From: Agrobacterium cucumeris
GTDB lineage: Bacteria > Pseudomonadota > Alphaproteobacteria > Rhizobiales > Rhizobiaceae
NCBI RefSeq assembly: GCF_030036535.1
Contig: NZ_CP080387.1
Coordinates: forward strand, 2,046,001-2,110,000
Direction of reading: 5' to 3'
Length of the DNA stretch: 64,000 nt
Under the pieces are notes generated by a model that saw nothing but the letters and a program-made list of their open reading frames with translations, was not told where the DNA came from and did not search any database. A program made the translations under genes and the position numbers. Below are positions 34,807-43,903 of this stretch, piece after piece. Position 1 is the first letter of the stretch, and every line of letters begins with the position of its first letter.

Positions 34807-35560
34807 GAAAAATTCCAACGACTTTATCCCAGAGGCTGGCACAGAGACCGGTTCCGCAACCGGAGAAACCCGTACCGCACTCGACTGGCGTGACGGGGAT
34901 ATGCCCTATTCGCTGGCCTTTGACGATCATTTTTATTGCCAGACGGATGGCAGGCTGGAATGCGGCCATGTCTTCCTGTCCGGAAACGGCCTGCCGGAGC
35001 GTTGGCTTGAACGGAAGGGCATTTTCCGCATCGGTGAGCTGGGCTTCGGCACCGGCCTTAATCTCTGCGAGACATGGCGCCAGTGGAAAGAGATGCGCAA
35101 CGGCCGCTCCACGCTGCATTTCATCTCCTTCGAGCTTTATCCGATGAAGGCGGACGAGATCGACCGGGCGCTTTCCCGCTGGCCGGAGATCGATACTGAG
35201 CGCAAGGCGCTTGTCGCCCTCTGGCCGGAAGAGCCGCAAGGCAGGGTCGAGATCGCACTGGATGACAAGACGCGCCTGACGGTGGTCTGCGGCGAGGCCT
35301 TTGCCGGAATCTCCAGCAGCGATGAGAGTTTCGACGCGTGGTTTCTGGACGGCTTCGCGCCGGCGCGCAATCCGGACATGTGGTCGCTGGAAATCATGCA
35401 GGCGCTTTTTGCCAAAACGGCGCCGGAAGGCACATTCGCCACCTATGCCGCCGCCGGCTTCGTTCGCCGCAACCTCATCGCCGCGGGTTTTGACCTGGAG
35501 CGGCGCAAGGGCTTTGCCGGAAAGCGGGAAATGCTCTGTGGCACCAAACGGCCCACCTGA
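34805..35560 (+). CDS. mnmD: tRNA 5-methylaminomethyl-2-thiouridine methyltransferase (MnmD, MnmC N-domain)
   Basis: The product has 251 residues. It begins with a short variable stretch, then RTALDWRDGDMPYSLAFDDHFYC. The SAM-binding motif is IGELGFGTGLNLCETW, and DAWFLDGFAPARNPDMWS is the family's catalytic-region signature. It methylates the nm5 side chain at the wobble base of certain tRNAs. In E. coli it is fused to an FAD domain in MnmC; here it is a separate gene whose start codon overlaps the start of the divergent FAD oxidoreductase by 2 bp. The stop is TGA at 35558-35560, followed by the convergent histidine kinase gene. Confidence 0.92.
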   Translation: MKNSNDFIPEAGTETGSATGETRTALDWRDGDMPYSLAFDDHFYCQTDGRLECGHVFLSGNGLPERWLERKGIFRIGELGFGTGLNLCETWRQWKEMRNGRSTLHFISFELYPMKADEIDRALSRWPEIDTERKALVALWPEEPQGRVEIALDDKTRLTVVCGEAFAGISSSDESFDAWFLDGFAPARNPDMWSLEIMQALFAKTAPEGTFATYAAAGFVRRNLIAAGFDLERRKGFAGKREMLCGTKRPT

Positions 35561-35590
35561 GGCAACTCCGCCCCCCGACGCGCCGGATGA

Positions 35591-38500
35591 TCAGACGCCC
35601 GGCGCGTCACGCCGGGGCATGGCATCCCCCAGCCATTGCGCGATCTTGTCCTCGAGGATTTCAGGACTGATCGGCTTCGACAGATAATCATCCATGCCCG
35701 CCTGCAGGCAAAGTTCCCGGTCAGCGTCCTGGGTATGGGCGGTAACGCCGATGATCGGCACATGCCGGCCGTCAGCCGCCGCCTGTTCGGCGGCGCGGAT
35801 GGCAAGCGTTGCCTGATGGCCGTTCATGACAGGCATCGAGACATCCATGAGGATGATGGCGGGATTGTTTTCTTCCCACGCCTGAACCGCCTTCTTGCCG
35901 TTGCCGACGATCAGGAAACGCAAACCCGCCTGCTGCAAAATCTGGGTGAAGACGATCTGGTTGACGTCATTGTCCTCGGCCACCAGCACTTCGATCAGGC
36001 TCGGCCGGCGGCGTTCGGAAACCGCCGGGGTCGCTGGCAGAATACGCTGTTTCTTTTCAGCCAGACGCCTTTCCGGGCGCACCGGCCAGCCGCCTGCGTC
36101 CAGTGCCAGCGGCTGCAGGCGGGCGCGCTTCAGCCGCACGTCGCGCACCACATCGAACAGGGTGGAGCGCAAGAGCCGCGCCCGCGCCGGTTTCATCAGA
36201 TGCGCCTGCACGTTGAGATCGGTAAACAGCGTCTCGTCACCCACCACATCCATGGAGGTCAGAAACACGATGGCAATCTCATCGAAACGTTGGTCCGCGC
36301 GAATACGCTCGACCACATCCAGGCCGTTCATGACAGGCATATGATAATCGAGGATGATGGCGTCGATGGCAAAGCCGAGCGACACGGCCTCCTGCAATAC
36401 GGCGATGCCGGACGGGCCGTCCTCCACCGCATGGCCATCAATGCCCCATGTCTTCAGCTGCTCAGTCAATATGCGACGATTGACGTCGTTATCATCGATG
36501 ACCAGCACCCGGATATCGTCGATCGCCACGGACATAAGCGGAACGTCGCGCCGCCTTTCGGTGACCTGAAACGGGATATTGACCTCGAAGGTCGACCCCT
36601 TGCCGACCTCGCTCACGACATTGATCGAACCGTCGAAAAGACCGACAAGGCCGACCGTGATAGCCAGTCCAAGCCCTGTTCCCTCGTGCCGGCGCGTCGC
36701 CGAACCATCCACCTGGCTGAACTTGTCGAAGATCGTCTCGAGCTTGTCAGGCGGAATGCCGATGCCGCTGTCTTCAACGCGCAGCGAGAGCATGGCTTCC
36801 GACGCCTCGGCCGATTGCGCGGCAAGCTCGATCAGCACATGCCCCGTTTCGGTGAATTTCACGGCGTTGCCGACGAGGTTGGTGACGATCTGGCGGAACC
36901 GCCCGGCATCGCCCATGACCTTGCCGAAAACCGACGGGTCGATCCGGACAACCAGTTCGATGTCCTTTTCCAGCGCCGCCGAGGAGAGAAGCGAAACCAC
37001 ATCCTCCACCGCTTCGGCCGGATCGAAAGGCACGCTGCGCAGCTTCATCTGTCCGGCCTCGATCTTGGAAAAATCGAGAATGTCGTTGATGATCGTCAGA
37101 AGCGCATTGCCTGACTTGACGATGATATCGGTGAAAGTCTTCTGGCGCGTGTCCAGATTGGACTTGGCCAGAAGCTCGGCCATGCCGAGCACACCGTTCA
37201 TCGGCGTGCGGATTTCATGGCTCATATTGGCCAGGAATTCCGATTTGGCGCGATCTGCCGCTTCCGCCCGCGAAAGCAGCCGCTGCAATTCCTCTTCACG
37301 CAGCTTCATCTCGGTCACATCGGTGACGATGACGAGCCAGTAATTGCCGGAACTGTTGGTGGCTTCCAGATTGAGCCAGGTCTTGCCGGCCACATGAATG
37401 AGCCAGGAGAATGGCTGGTTGGCGGCAATGTTGCCTTTCCAGGCGGCAAGCGTTGCGGCCGCTTCTTCGGCAGTGCCGAAATCTCCGCGCTTGGCGCAAT
37501 GGGCAAAGAAACCCGACCAGTTGCGGCCTTTTTCCAGCAGATGCGGCGGCACGTCGAACATCCGCGCCATCGCTTCGTTGGACATGATGATCGTGCCCTG
37601 CTCGACCAGCACCAGGCCCTGCGCCATGGCGCGCGTGGCGCCCTGCATATATTCGCCGACGCGCTCCAGCTCGGCCTTGGCCTTCATGATCTCAGCATCG
37701 CGCATGCGCACATCGGTCACGTCGGCATAGGTGCTGAGGATTTTCCCGCCATCGAGACGGGTTTTCGAGATGACGGTGACCTTGCCGCTTTTGCTGCGCA
37801 CTTCGCGCGGAGCAGAGGCCTCCTTGCTGAGAAGTCGCGCCGTTCGCTGACTATAAAGATCGTCGAAAGACATGTCGCCATAGTCGTAAAGGCCGCTTTC
37901 GAAATTCAATTCCATGAATTCGCGATAGCTTTTGCCGACCAGCGATTTCTCGCCACCAATTTCGCCCCAGACCTCGTAAAAGAACGGATTGACATATTCG
38001 ATGACGAGATCGGCGTTGATGAGCAGCACGCCCACCGGCAGGGCATGAAGAATCATCTCCAGCTGGCGGTGCAGCGCTTCGGCCTGTGCCTGCGCCGCAA
38101 TCAGTGCATTTTCACGGTCCTGCAACAGGCTGACATCGGTAACCGAGCCGACCAGATAATATTCGTCGTCAGGCGTCGCCACCCGGCCGAGGCGGGTAAT
38201 GACGGGAACGGAGCTGCCATCCGGCAGCGGCAGGGTTTCCGCCTTCTCGATTGCCTCCCCGGTTTCAAGCAGCCGCTCGTTTTCAAGCCGGGACTGCTCG
38301 CCGGTCGCCGGAAACATCTCGTTTTCGGTCTTGCCGATAAAATGGGCGAGATCGCCTCCGACGAATTTCTCATAGGCCGCATTGGCAAAGGTCAGCCGCC
38401 TGTCATGATCCCGCAAAAAGACCGCCACCGGCAATTGCTCAAGCGCGGCGCGCAGCAGCCAGGTCTCGCGGATCTGCGTGCTGAGCAGGGTCTCATGCGC

Positions 38501-39289
38501 CTTGAACTCGGTCACGTCGATGCGCAGACCGACCAGCATGCCGTTTTCCAGCCGCTTGTTGACCATGCGCACCCAGCGGCCATCGGCAAACTGCTCCACC
38601 CTTTCCAGATAGGGCAGGGAAAAATCCCGCAGCTGCTCCTGCTTCCAGCTTTCAAAAGCCTGATCATCCTCTTTCGCGCGGCTGTAACCGCTTGAAAAAT
38701 AGACCGCTTCCATCAGCGCTTCGAGCCGCATGCCCGGCTTCAGCGCAACACCGAAGGCACTGTAGAATTCCAGGAAGCGGGCGTTGCAATAAATCAGCCG
38801 GTTTTCTTCGTCATAGATAACGATACCGGCGTCGATGAGATCAATCACGCCACTGCCGAACAGCAATTCGGAGGCGTTATCGCCGCTGGAAAAGCCCTCA
38901 ATGGCAACCGCCGGCATTTCCTCGAATGCTTCGAACAGGAAAAGATTGCCGTCATCACCGATAAAACGTTCGCAACGAAGCGTATATGGCCCGGAAGACG
39001 CCGCACCATGACAGGCGATCAGCTCATCCGTAGCGAAAACCAGCGAGCGGCGCTCCCTGTCTTCCCGTTCGGCATCGCGAATATCGGCGGAGAGGGAAAA
39101 GCTCGTTTGCCCCTGAAACGCTGCAGGTGGACGCCCCATGATCCGGCCATAGGCGGCGTTGACCATGAGATAGCGCAGCTCGCTGTCCTTGATGCACGCG
39201 GGCAGGTCCAGGGCGGCGACGGCCCTGTAAGCTTTTTCCAGCAACCCGCTGCCTTCGGTCAATCGATACTCCACACCGTGCAGTTCCAT
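35591..39289 (-). CDS. Hybrid sensor histidine kinase with multiple PAS and two receiver domains
   Basis: The product has 1232 residues and no transmembrane helix, so it is cytoplasmic. The N-terminal half (to about 670) carries at least four PAS-like repeats, seen as DLPACIKDSELRYLMVNAAYG, GIVIYDEENRLIYCNARFLEF, VAVFLRDHDRRLTFANAAYE and HALPVGVLLINADLVIEYV. The HisKA motif SHEIRTPMNG places the phospho-His at H691. The ATPase N, G1 and G2 boxes follow (IVTNLVGNAVKF, EDSGIGIP, GTGLGLAI). Receiver domains have phospho-Asp near D981 (DYHMPVMNG) and D1149 (MDVSMPVMNG). There is no output domain or adjacent response regulator, so the partner is unknown. Confidence 0.93.
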   Translation of the reverse strand: MELHGVEYRLTEGSGLLEKAYRAVAALDLPACIKDSELRYLMVNAAYGRIMGRPPAAFQGQTSFSLSADIRDAEREDRERRSLVFATDELIACHGAASSGPYTLRCERFIGDDGNLFLFEAFEEMPAVAIEGFSSGDNASELLFGSGVIDLIDAGIVIYDEENRLIYCNARFLEFYSAFGVALKPGMRLEALMEAVYFSSGYSRAKEDDQAFESWKQEQLRDFSLPYLERVEQFADGRWVRMVNKRLENGMLVGLRIDVTEFKAHETLLSTQIRETWLLRAALEQLPVAVFLRDHDRRLTFANAAYEKFVGGDLAHFIGKTENEMFPATGEQSRLENERLLETGEAIEKAETLPLPDGSSVPVITRLGRVATPDDEYYLVGSVTDVSLLQDRENALIAAQAQAEALHRQLEMILHALPVGVLLINADLVIEYVNPFFYEVWGEIGGEKSLVGKSYREFMELNFESGLYDYGDMSFDDLYSQRTARLLSKEASAPREVRSKSGKVTVISKTRLDGGKILSTYADVTDVRMRDAEIMKAKAELERVGEYMQGATRAMAQGLVLVEQGTIIMSNEAMARMFDVPPHLLEKGRNWSGFFAHCAKRGDFGTAEEAAATLAAWKGNIAANQPFSWLIHVAGKTWLNLEATNSSGNYWLVIVTDVTEMKLREEELQRLLSRAEAADRAKSEFLANMSHEIRTPMNGVLGMAELLAKSNLDTRQKTFTDIIVKSGNALLTIINDILDFSKIEAGQMKLRSVPFDPAEAVEDVVSLLSSAALEKDIELVVRIDPSVFGKVMGDAGRFRQIVTNLVGNAVKFTETGHVLIELAAQSAEASEAMLSLRVEDSGIGIPPDKLETIFDKFSQVDGSATRRHEGTGLGLAITVGLVGLFDGSINVVSEVGKGSTFEVNIPFQVTERRRDVPLMSVAIDDIRVLVIDDNDVNRRILTEQLKTWGIDGHAVEDGPSGIAVLQEAVSLGFAIDAIILDYHMPVMNGLDVVERIRADQRFDEIAIVFLTSMDVVGDETLFTDLNVQAHLMKPARARLLRSTLFDVVRDVRLKRARLQPLALDAGGWPVRPERRLAEKKQRILPATPAVSERRRPSLIEVLVAEDNDVNQIVFTQILQQAGLRFLIVGNGKKAVQAWEENNPAIILMDVSMPVMNGHQATLAIRAAEQAAADGRHVPIIGVTAHTQDADRELCLQAGMDDYLSKPISPEILEDKIAQWLGDAMPRRDAPGV

Positions 39290-39765
39290 TTCTGTCGAAT
39301 CAAATATTTCCGGATATCGTCGTAAAAACGTTATGTGATAAAATCGCCGTTTGCTATGTACCGAGCGGCACCGCTACCCTTTTTTAACCATAAATATTCG
39401 CTCCGATGCGCCATTCCGACCATAACCGGCCGACCTTGCGCATGGCTGCCATGCGTCGCGGGACAGCGGCGTTATAAAACTATCGCTTGACTTTAACGCG
39501 CAAAACGCCCACATGCCGGTCAAGCTTTCACCTTCGGCAGCCGCGTGAGCTGCAGCGTATGTCCAGAACGACTTGTTCCAAGAGAAATCTGGCCCGCATG
39601 AAGGAAAAGCGCAACGAATACAGAAGACGGCATTTGCCGCACTGATGCGCAGAAAGTTATTCCAACCCACAAGTTCCCAATTCACGCGGGGTTCTTGACG
39701 CCGAAACCACCGGACAGCAGCCCTGCTCCGGCTGAGTTTGTTTTGGCGCCCCGAAAGGCAATATA
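39290..39765. other. Gene-free gap between the kinase and rhlE starts
   Basis: The 476 bp between divergent genes hold no credible frame; a 103-codon minus-strand frame has random-looking composition. It must contain both promoters, and the distance suggests a long 5' leader for rhlE, which is common for cold-responsive DEAD-box genes. Confidence 0.5.
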
Positions 39766-41241
39766 TTGACCAGTTTTAGCGAACTCGGCCTCTCCGAAAA
39801 GATTGTGGCCAGCGTTACCCAGCTTGGCTACACAACCCCGACCCCCATTCAGGCAAAAGCCATTCCGCTGCTGCTCGAAGGCCGTGACCTCATCGGCCTC
39901 GCACAGACCGGCACCGGCAAGACCGCAGCCTTCGGCCTGCCGATCATCGAAATGCTGATGAAGCAGGCCGACCGTCCGGCAAACCGCACCACCCGCACGC
40001 TGATCCTTGCACCGACCCGCGAACTGGTGAACCAGATCGGCGAAAACCTGCGCTCCTTCGTGAAGAAGACACCGCTGCGCATCAACCAGGTTGTCGGCGG
40101 CGCGTCGATCAACAAGCAGCAGCTGCAGCTCGAAAAAGGCACCGACATCCTCGTCGCCACGCCCGGCCGCCTGCTGGACCTGATCGCCCGCAACGCCATC
40201 TCGCTCTCCAAGGTCACCTATCTGGTGCTTGATGAAGCAGACCAGATGCTCGATCTCGGCTTCATCCATGATCTGCGCAAGATTTCCCGCATGGTTCCGC
40301 CCAAGCGCCAGACGCTGCTCTTCTCGGCGACCATGCCGAAGGCGATTTCCGAGCTTGCCAGCAACTTCCTGACCGACCCGATCAAGGTCGAGGTCACGCC
40401 TCCGGGCAAGGCTGCCGACAAGGTCGAGCAGTACGTGCATTTCGTCGCCGGCAAGAACGACAAGACCGATCTCCTGAAGAAGTCGCTGAACGAGAACCCG
40501 GACGGTCGCTCGATCGTTTTCCTGCGCACCAAGCACGGCGCGGAAAAGCTTTACAAGCATCTGGAACATATCGGTTTCAAGGTCGCCTCCATCCACGGCA
40601 ACAAGAGCCAGGGCCAGCGCGAGCGGGCACTGAAGGGCTTCAAGGATGGTGACATCAAGGTTCTGGTCGCAACCGACGTCGCCGCCCGCGGCATCGATAT
40701 CCCGGCCGTAACCCACGTCTTCAACTACGATCTGCCGGAAGTGCCTGATGCCTATGTTCACCGCATCGGCCGTACCGCCCGCGCCGGTCGCGACGGCATC
40801 GCCATCGCTTTCTGCGCACCGGACGAAACCCGCCTGCTGCACGACATCGAAAAGCTGATGAAGATCGATATCCCGGTCGCATCGGGTGAACGTCCGGCCG
40901 GTCTCGCCAGCCCGACGCGCCCCAACAACAACCGTGGCGGTCGCAACAACAACAATGGTGGCCAGCAGCGTGGCCCGCGTGAAGGTGGACGTCACAATGG
41001 CGAATCCCGCCCGTCCCGCAACCACGCACCGCGCGATGCGGACAATGATCTTGAAGTCACGTCCGACTTCAAGCGTGTGAAGCAGGCTGAAGGCGACGCA
41101 GGTCGTCCGGCCGGCCCCCGCAAGCACCGCCGTCCGGCCCGCAAGCCCGGCGGCAGCGGCGCCAACCGCCACGCACCTGCTGGCGGCAACGGCCAGGAAA
41201 AGCGCGCTTCCGGCAACGGCCATCGCGGCCGCAACCGTTAA
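39766..41241 (+). CDS. rhlE: DEAD-box RNA helicase RhlE type
   Basis: The product has 491 residues, starting at TTG 39766 behind AAAGG. Helicase motifs are complete: Q motif (GYTTPTPIQ), I (AQTGTGKT), Ia (PTREL), II (DEAD), III (SAT), IV (IVFLRTKHG), V (ATDVAARGID) and VI (HRIGRTARAG). The C-terminal tail (about 385-491) is basic, low-complexity and rich in Arg, Gly and Asn, with NNNRGGRNNNNGG. RhlE-type helicases act in ribosome assembly and RNA decay. A terminator follows at 41466. Confidence 0.93.
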   Translation: MTSFSELGLSEKIVASVTQLGYTTPTPIQAKAIPLLLEGRDLIGLAQTGTGKTAAFGLPIIEMLMKQADRPANRTTRTLILAPTRELVNQIGENLRSFVKKTPLRINQVVGGASINKQQLQLEKGTDILVATPGRLLDLIARNAISLSKVTYLVLDEADQMLDLGFIHDLRKISRMVPPKRQTLLFSATMPKAISELASNFLTDPIKVEVTPPGKAADKVEQYVHFVAGKNDKTDLLKKSLNENPDGRSIVFLRTKHGAEKLYKHLEHIGFKVASIHGNKSQGQRERALKGFKDGDIKVLVATDVAARGIDIPAVTHVFNYDLPEVPDAYVHRIGRTARAGRDGIAIAFCAPDETRLLHDIEKLMKIDIPVASGERPAGLASPTRPNNNRGGRNNNNGGQQRGPREGGRHNGESRPSRNHAPRDADNDLEVTSDFKRVKQAEGDAGRPAGPRKHRRPARKPGGSGANRHAPAGGNGQEKRASGNGHRGRNR

Positions 41242-41282
41242 GTTGCTTCGCGTGGGATGAGGACGCTCGGCGTTGCCGCGCG

Positions 41283-41405
41283 TTTCTTCTCCCCGAGGGG
41301 GAGAAGGTGGCCGAAGGGTCGGATGAGGAGGCAACATTGCCGAATCTCTCTACCCTCGCCCCCTCATCCCGCTGCCGCGGACTTCTCCCCCTCGGGAAGA
41401 AGAAA
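41283..41405. repeat. RIME-like palindromic element, copy 5
   Basis: The element is about 123 bp. The left hairpin CTTCTCCCCGAGGGGGAGAAG is intact; the right one has CTTCTCCCCCTCGGGAAGAAG, with a G-to-A change that weakens the stem. Inner arms (GGATGAGGAGGCAA and CGCCCCCTCATCC) are also slightly diverged. It lies between rhlE and its probable terminator. Confidence 0.8.
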
Positions 41406-41465
41406 CAAGCGGCACCCGCTCGGTCTATTATGCGGTTGTTCTCTTCCGAGACGCCTTCAAATCAC

Positions 41466-41500
41466 ACCCCGCAAGCCACCAGCCTGCGGGGTTTTTCTTT
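41466..41500 (+). terminator. Rho-independent terminator of rhlE
   Basis: An ACCCCGCA/TGCGGGGT stem with an 11-nt loop is followed by TTTTTCTTT. It is placed 225 bp after the rhlE stop, beyond the RIME copy. Confidence 0.75.
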
Positions 41501-41504
41501 GCCG

Positions 41505-42428
41505 TCACCCGCCCTGCACAACCGGTCGACGCCGGGATGGCAGGGTCATGGCCAGCACGCCGGCGATGACACAGACGAGACCCACCCACATGGCAGGTGT
41601 CGGCATTTCGCCCAGAAATGCCATGCCGATCGCCACGCCGACCGGCACCCGCAGATAGGCCTGCGATGTGGTGCCGACCGAGCCGAGCGTCTGCATCAGC
41701 CGGAAATAGATCATGAAGGCGAGCGCGGTTGAAAAGACGCTCAGGCACACAAGCGAAGTGAGCGAGGCCGCCGAAGGCGACAATGTCCACGGCCGGTCAA
41801 CCATCAGGCTGACGGGCAAAAGCAGCACCGCACCGCAGATCAGCGAGCCCGCAGCCGGCATGATCGGATCAAGCCCCTTGAAGTTCTTGCCAAAGATCGC
41901 CGCACAGGCATAGGAAAACGCCGCCATCAGCACGGCGAGCTGGCTCCATATCGCCTCGCCCGCACCACCCAGCGCCTCCATGCCGATGATGAGGCACACG
42001 CCCGTCATGCCGGCAATGGTGCCGAACAGCTTGCGCCCACTGACCGCCTCATGCCTGATAACCAGCGCGGTGAGAAGAAAGGTGAAGATCGGTGTCGTGG
42101 CATTGAGAATGACGGCAAGCCCGGCGTCGATGCTCTGCTCCGCCCAGGCGATCAGCGTGAAAGGCAACACGCTATTGATACAGGCCTGAATGAAGAACAG
42201 CCGCCAGGTGGCGAAATCCCTCGGCAATCGCAGCCCGCGCAGCCGGATCACGACGTAGAGCAGCAGACCCGCAATCAGCGTCCGCGATGCGATGAAGGTG
42301 ATGGGCGGTATCGTCTCCACCCCGATCTTGATGAACGTATAGGAGGCCGCCCATAGCGTGGACAGAAGCGCGAGTAGCAGCAATTCGCGGGCAATGGGAT
42401 TTTGAGTGGTCACGGATCGACTTTCCAA
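41505..42428 (-). CDS. EamA/DMT-type metabolite exporter
   Basis: The product has 307 residues and ten predicted transmembrane helices in two EamA repeats. The first reads LLALLSTLWAASYTFIKIGVETIPP and the second VLMAAFSYACAAIFGKNF. GTTSQAYLRVPVGVAIGMAFLGE is the conserved stretch after helix 8. RhaT/YdcZ-like family members export amino acids or other metabolites; the substrate is unknown. GTG at residue 6 is an alternative start. Confidence 0.85.
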   Translation of the reverse strand: MESRSVTTQNPIARELLLLALLSTLWAASYTFIKIGVETIPPITFIASRTLIAGLLLYVVIRLRGLRLPRDFATWRLFFIQACINSVLPFTLIAWAEQSIDAGLAVILNATTPIFTFLLTALVIRHEAVSGRKLFGTIAGMTGVCLIIGMEALGGAGEAIWSQLAVLMAAFSYACAAIFGKNFKGLDPIMPAAGSLICGAVLLLPVSLMVDRPWTLSPSAASLTSLVCLSVFSTALAFMIYFRLMQTLGSVGTTSQAYLRVPVGVAIGMAFLGEMPTPAMWVGLVCVIAGVLAMTLPSRRRPVVQGG

Positions 42429-42511
42429 CAGCGTTCAGGATCAACCATTCTTAACCCGAAAGCAGGCATCTATGCTTCGGTCGCGGCCGAAGTTTCACCC
42501 CTTTCCAAAAA

Positions 42512-42544
42512 GAAGCCCCGCACGGCATGACCATGCGGGGCTTC
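42512..42544 (-). terminator. Terminator of the doxX-like gene
   Basis: GAAGCCCCGCA pairs with TGCGGGGCTTC (11-bp perfect stem). On the minus strand it is followed by TTTTTGG, so it ends the DoxX transcript (gene end 42578). Confidence 0.8.
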
Positions 42545-42577
42545 GGTAAAAGGATCGATGCTGATCGGTCGGGCAGA

Positions 42578-42973
42578 TCAGGCCCGGCGTTCATCCGCCG
42601 AGAAAGCGCCTGGACCGGCAAAGACCAGATAGAGGAAGACGAAGCAGAACAGGATGGCGGCGTCGCCACCGTTCAGGACCGGGAAAACACTGCTCGGCGC
42701 GTGCGCCATGAAATAGGCGACGGCCATCTGACCGGAAAGGATGAAGGCGACCGGTCGCGTGAACAGGCCGATCAGCACGAGAATGCCGCCGACGAGTTCC
42801 AGAAGCGCCGCCACCAGCATCAGGGTCGGCAACGAGCCTTCCATCTGCGATGCCGGAAAGCCGAACAGCTTCTGCGTTCCATGTTCGATGAAAAGCAGCG
42901 CTGCGATGATGCGCAGTGCCGCAAGAGCATAAGGTCGATAGCGAGAAAGATTGTCGAAAGCTGCCATGTTCAT
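42578..42973 (-). CDS. DoxX family membrane protein
   Basis: The product has 131 residues and four transmembrane helices. It has the family's LRIIAALLFIEHGTQKLFGFP start and LLELVGGILVLIGLFTRPVAFILSGQMAVAYFMAH, as in DoxX/YphA proteins. Roles proposed for the family include thiosulfate:quinone oxidoreductase accessory subunits and a membrane oxidoreductase complex; none can be chosen here. It is a single gene with its own terminator. Confidence 0.85.
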   Translation of the reverse strand: MNMAAFDNLSRYRPYALAALRIIAALLFIEHGTQKLFGFPASQMEGSLPTLMLVAALLELVGGILVLIGLFTRPVAFILSGQMAVAYFMAHAPSSVFPVLNGGDAAILFCFVFLYLVFAGPGAFSADERRA

Positions 42974-43207
42974 GTGTCCCCGTTGAAGTGGTGCCGCGCT
43001 CGATACAGTGCATTCAAGCCTTTATGGATACACGTCTCGAACACCGGAAATCACGTTTCCGATATTGCAGAACTCCCTTAAATACAGAAAGGGAGGCATT
43101 CTACACATGGTTGATTTTCCAGCATAAAATTGGCCATCTGCTGAAAAACTCAACTCAAGGGTACAGACATTTTTTCGCGAGGCAAAGGCGGAAAATCCGC
43201 CTCTCCG

Positions 43208-43825
43208 TCACGCCTGCAGCACAACCACCTTGGAGCCAACCGGCACGCGGCTGTAAAGATCGATGATATCGTGGTTGAGCATGCGGATGCAGCCGCTGGA
43301 CATCGCGTGGCCGATGGATTGCGGCTGGTTGGTGCCGTGCAGGCGGAACATGGTGTCGTTGCCGCCGCGATAAAGATAAAGCGCGCGGGCACCGAGCGGA
43401 TTGTTCGGGCCGCCCGCCATGCCACCGGCGAATTTCAGATTGCGCGGATCGCGTCGCATCATGTTTGCTGTCGGCGTCCAGGAAGGCCACTCGGATTTGC
43501 GGCCAATATAGGCGTCGCCCTTCAGCGCAAGACCCTGCCGGCCGACACCGACGCCGTAACGCATGGCGCGACCATCGCCCATGACATAATAGAGTCGCCG
43601 TGCCGGCGTATCCACCACCACCGTTCCGGCCGGATGGCTCGTATCGTAGGTGACTTCCTGCCGGCGAAGTTCCGGCTTGACCTTGTCGAGATGCATGGCG
43701 GGCAGCGGGAATTTCTCTTCCGGCATCGCCGCATAATTAAGCCTTTGCTGACCGATACCGGTATTTGCGCAGCCGGCCAGAAACAGTGGCAATCCGAACA
43801 GAACCCCACGACGTGAAATAGACAT
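43208..43825 (-). CDS. L,D-transpeptidase (YkuD domain), probable lipoprotein
   Basis: The product has 205 residues. It has a signal sequence with lipobox FLAGC (Cys19), an HPAGTVVVDTPARRLYYVMGDG beginning of the YkuD domain, and the catalytic motif HGTNQPQSIGHAMSSGCIRM with the active-site Cys and His. It forms 3-3 peptidoglycan crosslinks or attaches proteins to the wall. Agrobacterium relies on many L,D-transpeptidases for polar growth. It stands alone. Confidence 0.92.
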   Translation of the reverse strand: MSISRRGVLFGLPLFLAGCANTGIGQQRLNYAAMPEEKFPLPAMHLDKVKPELRRQEVTYDTSHPAGTVVVDTPARRLYYVMGDGRAMRYGVGVGRQGLALKGDAYIGRKSEWPSWTPTANMMRRDPRNLKFAGGMAGGPNNPLGARALYLYRGGNDTMFRLHGTNQPQSIGHAMSSGCIRMLNHDIIDLYSRVPVGSKVVVLQA

Positions 43826-43903
43826 GTAACCCCCGCCAAATCATGTGATTAACGAGAGGTATAATTTTATGGTTAACAAACCCCTAATATGAGGTTGTAG
43901 TAA

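Noticed and set aside
39374..39685. A 103-codon minus-strand frame in the rhlE leader
   Set aside because: There are no conserved features, Trp/Cys/Ser-rich random composition and no ribosome-binding site; more likely untranslated leader.
39682..41337. A 551-codon minus-strand frame over rhlE
   Set aside because: It is the complement of the helicase, low in recognisable domains, and has no start signal; a GC-rich codon-bias artefact.
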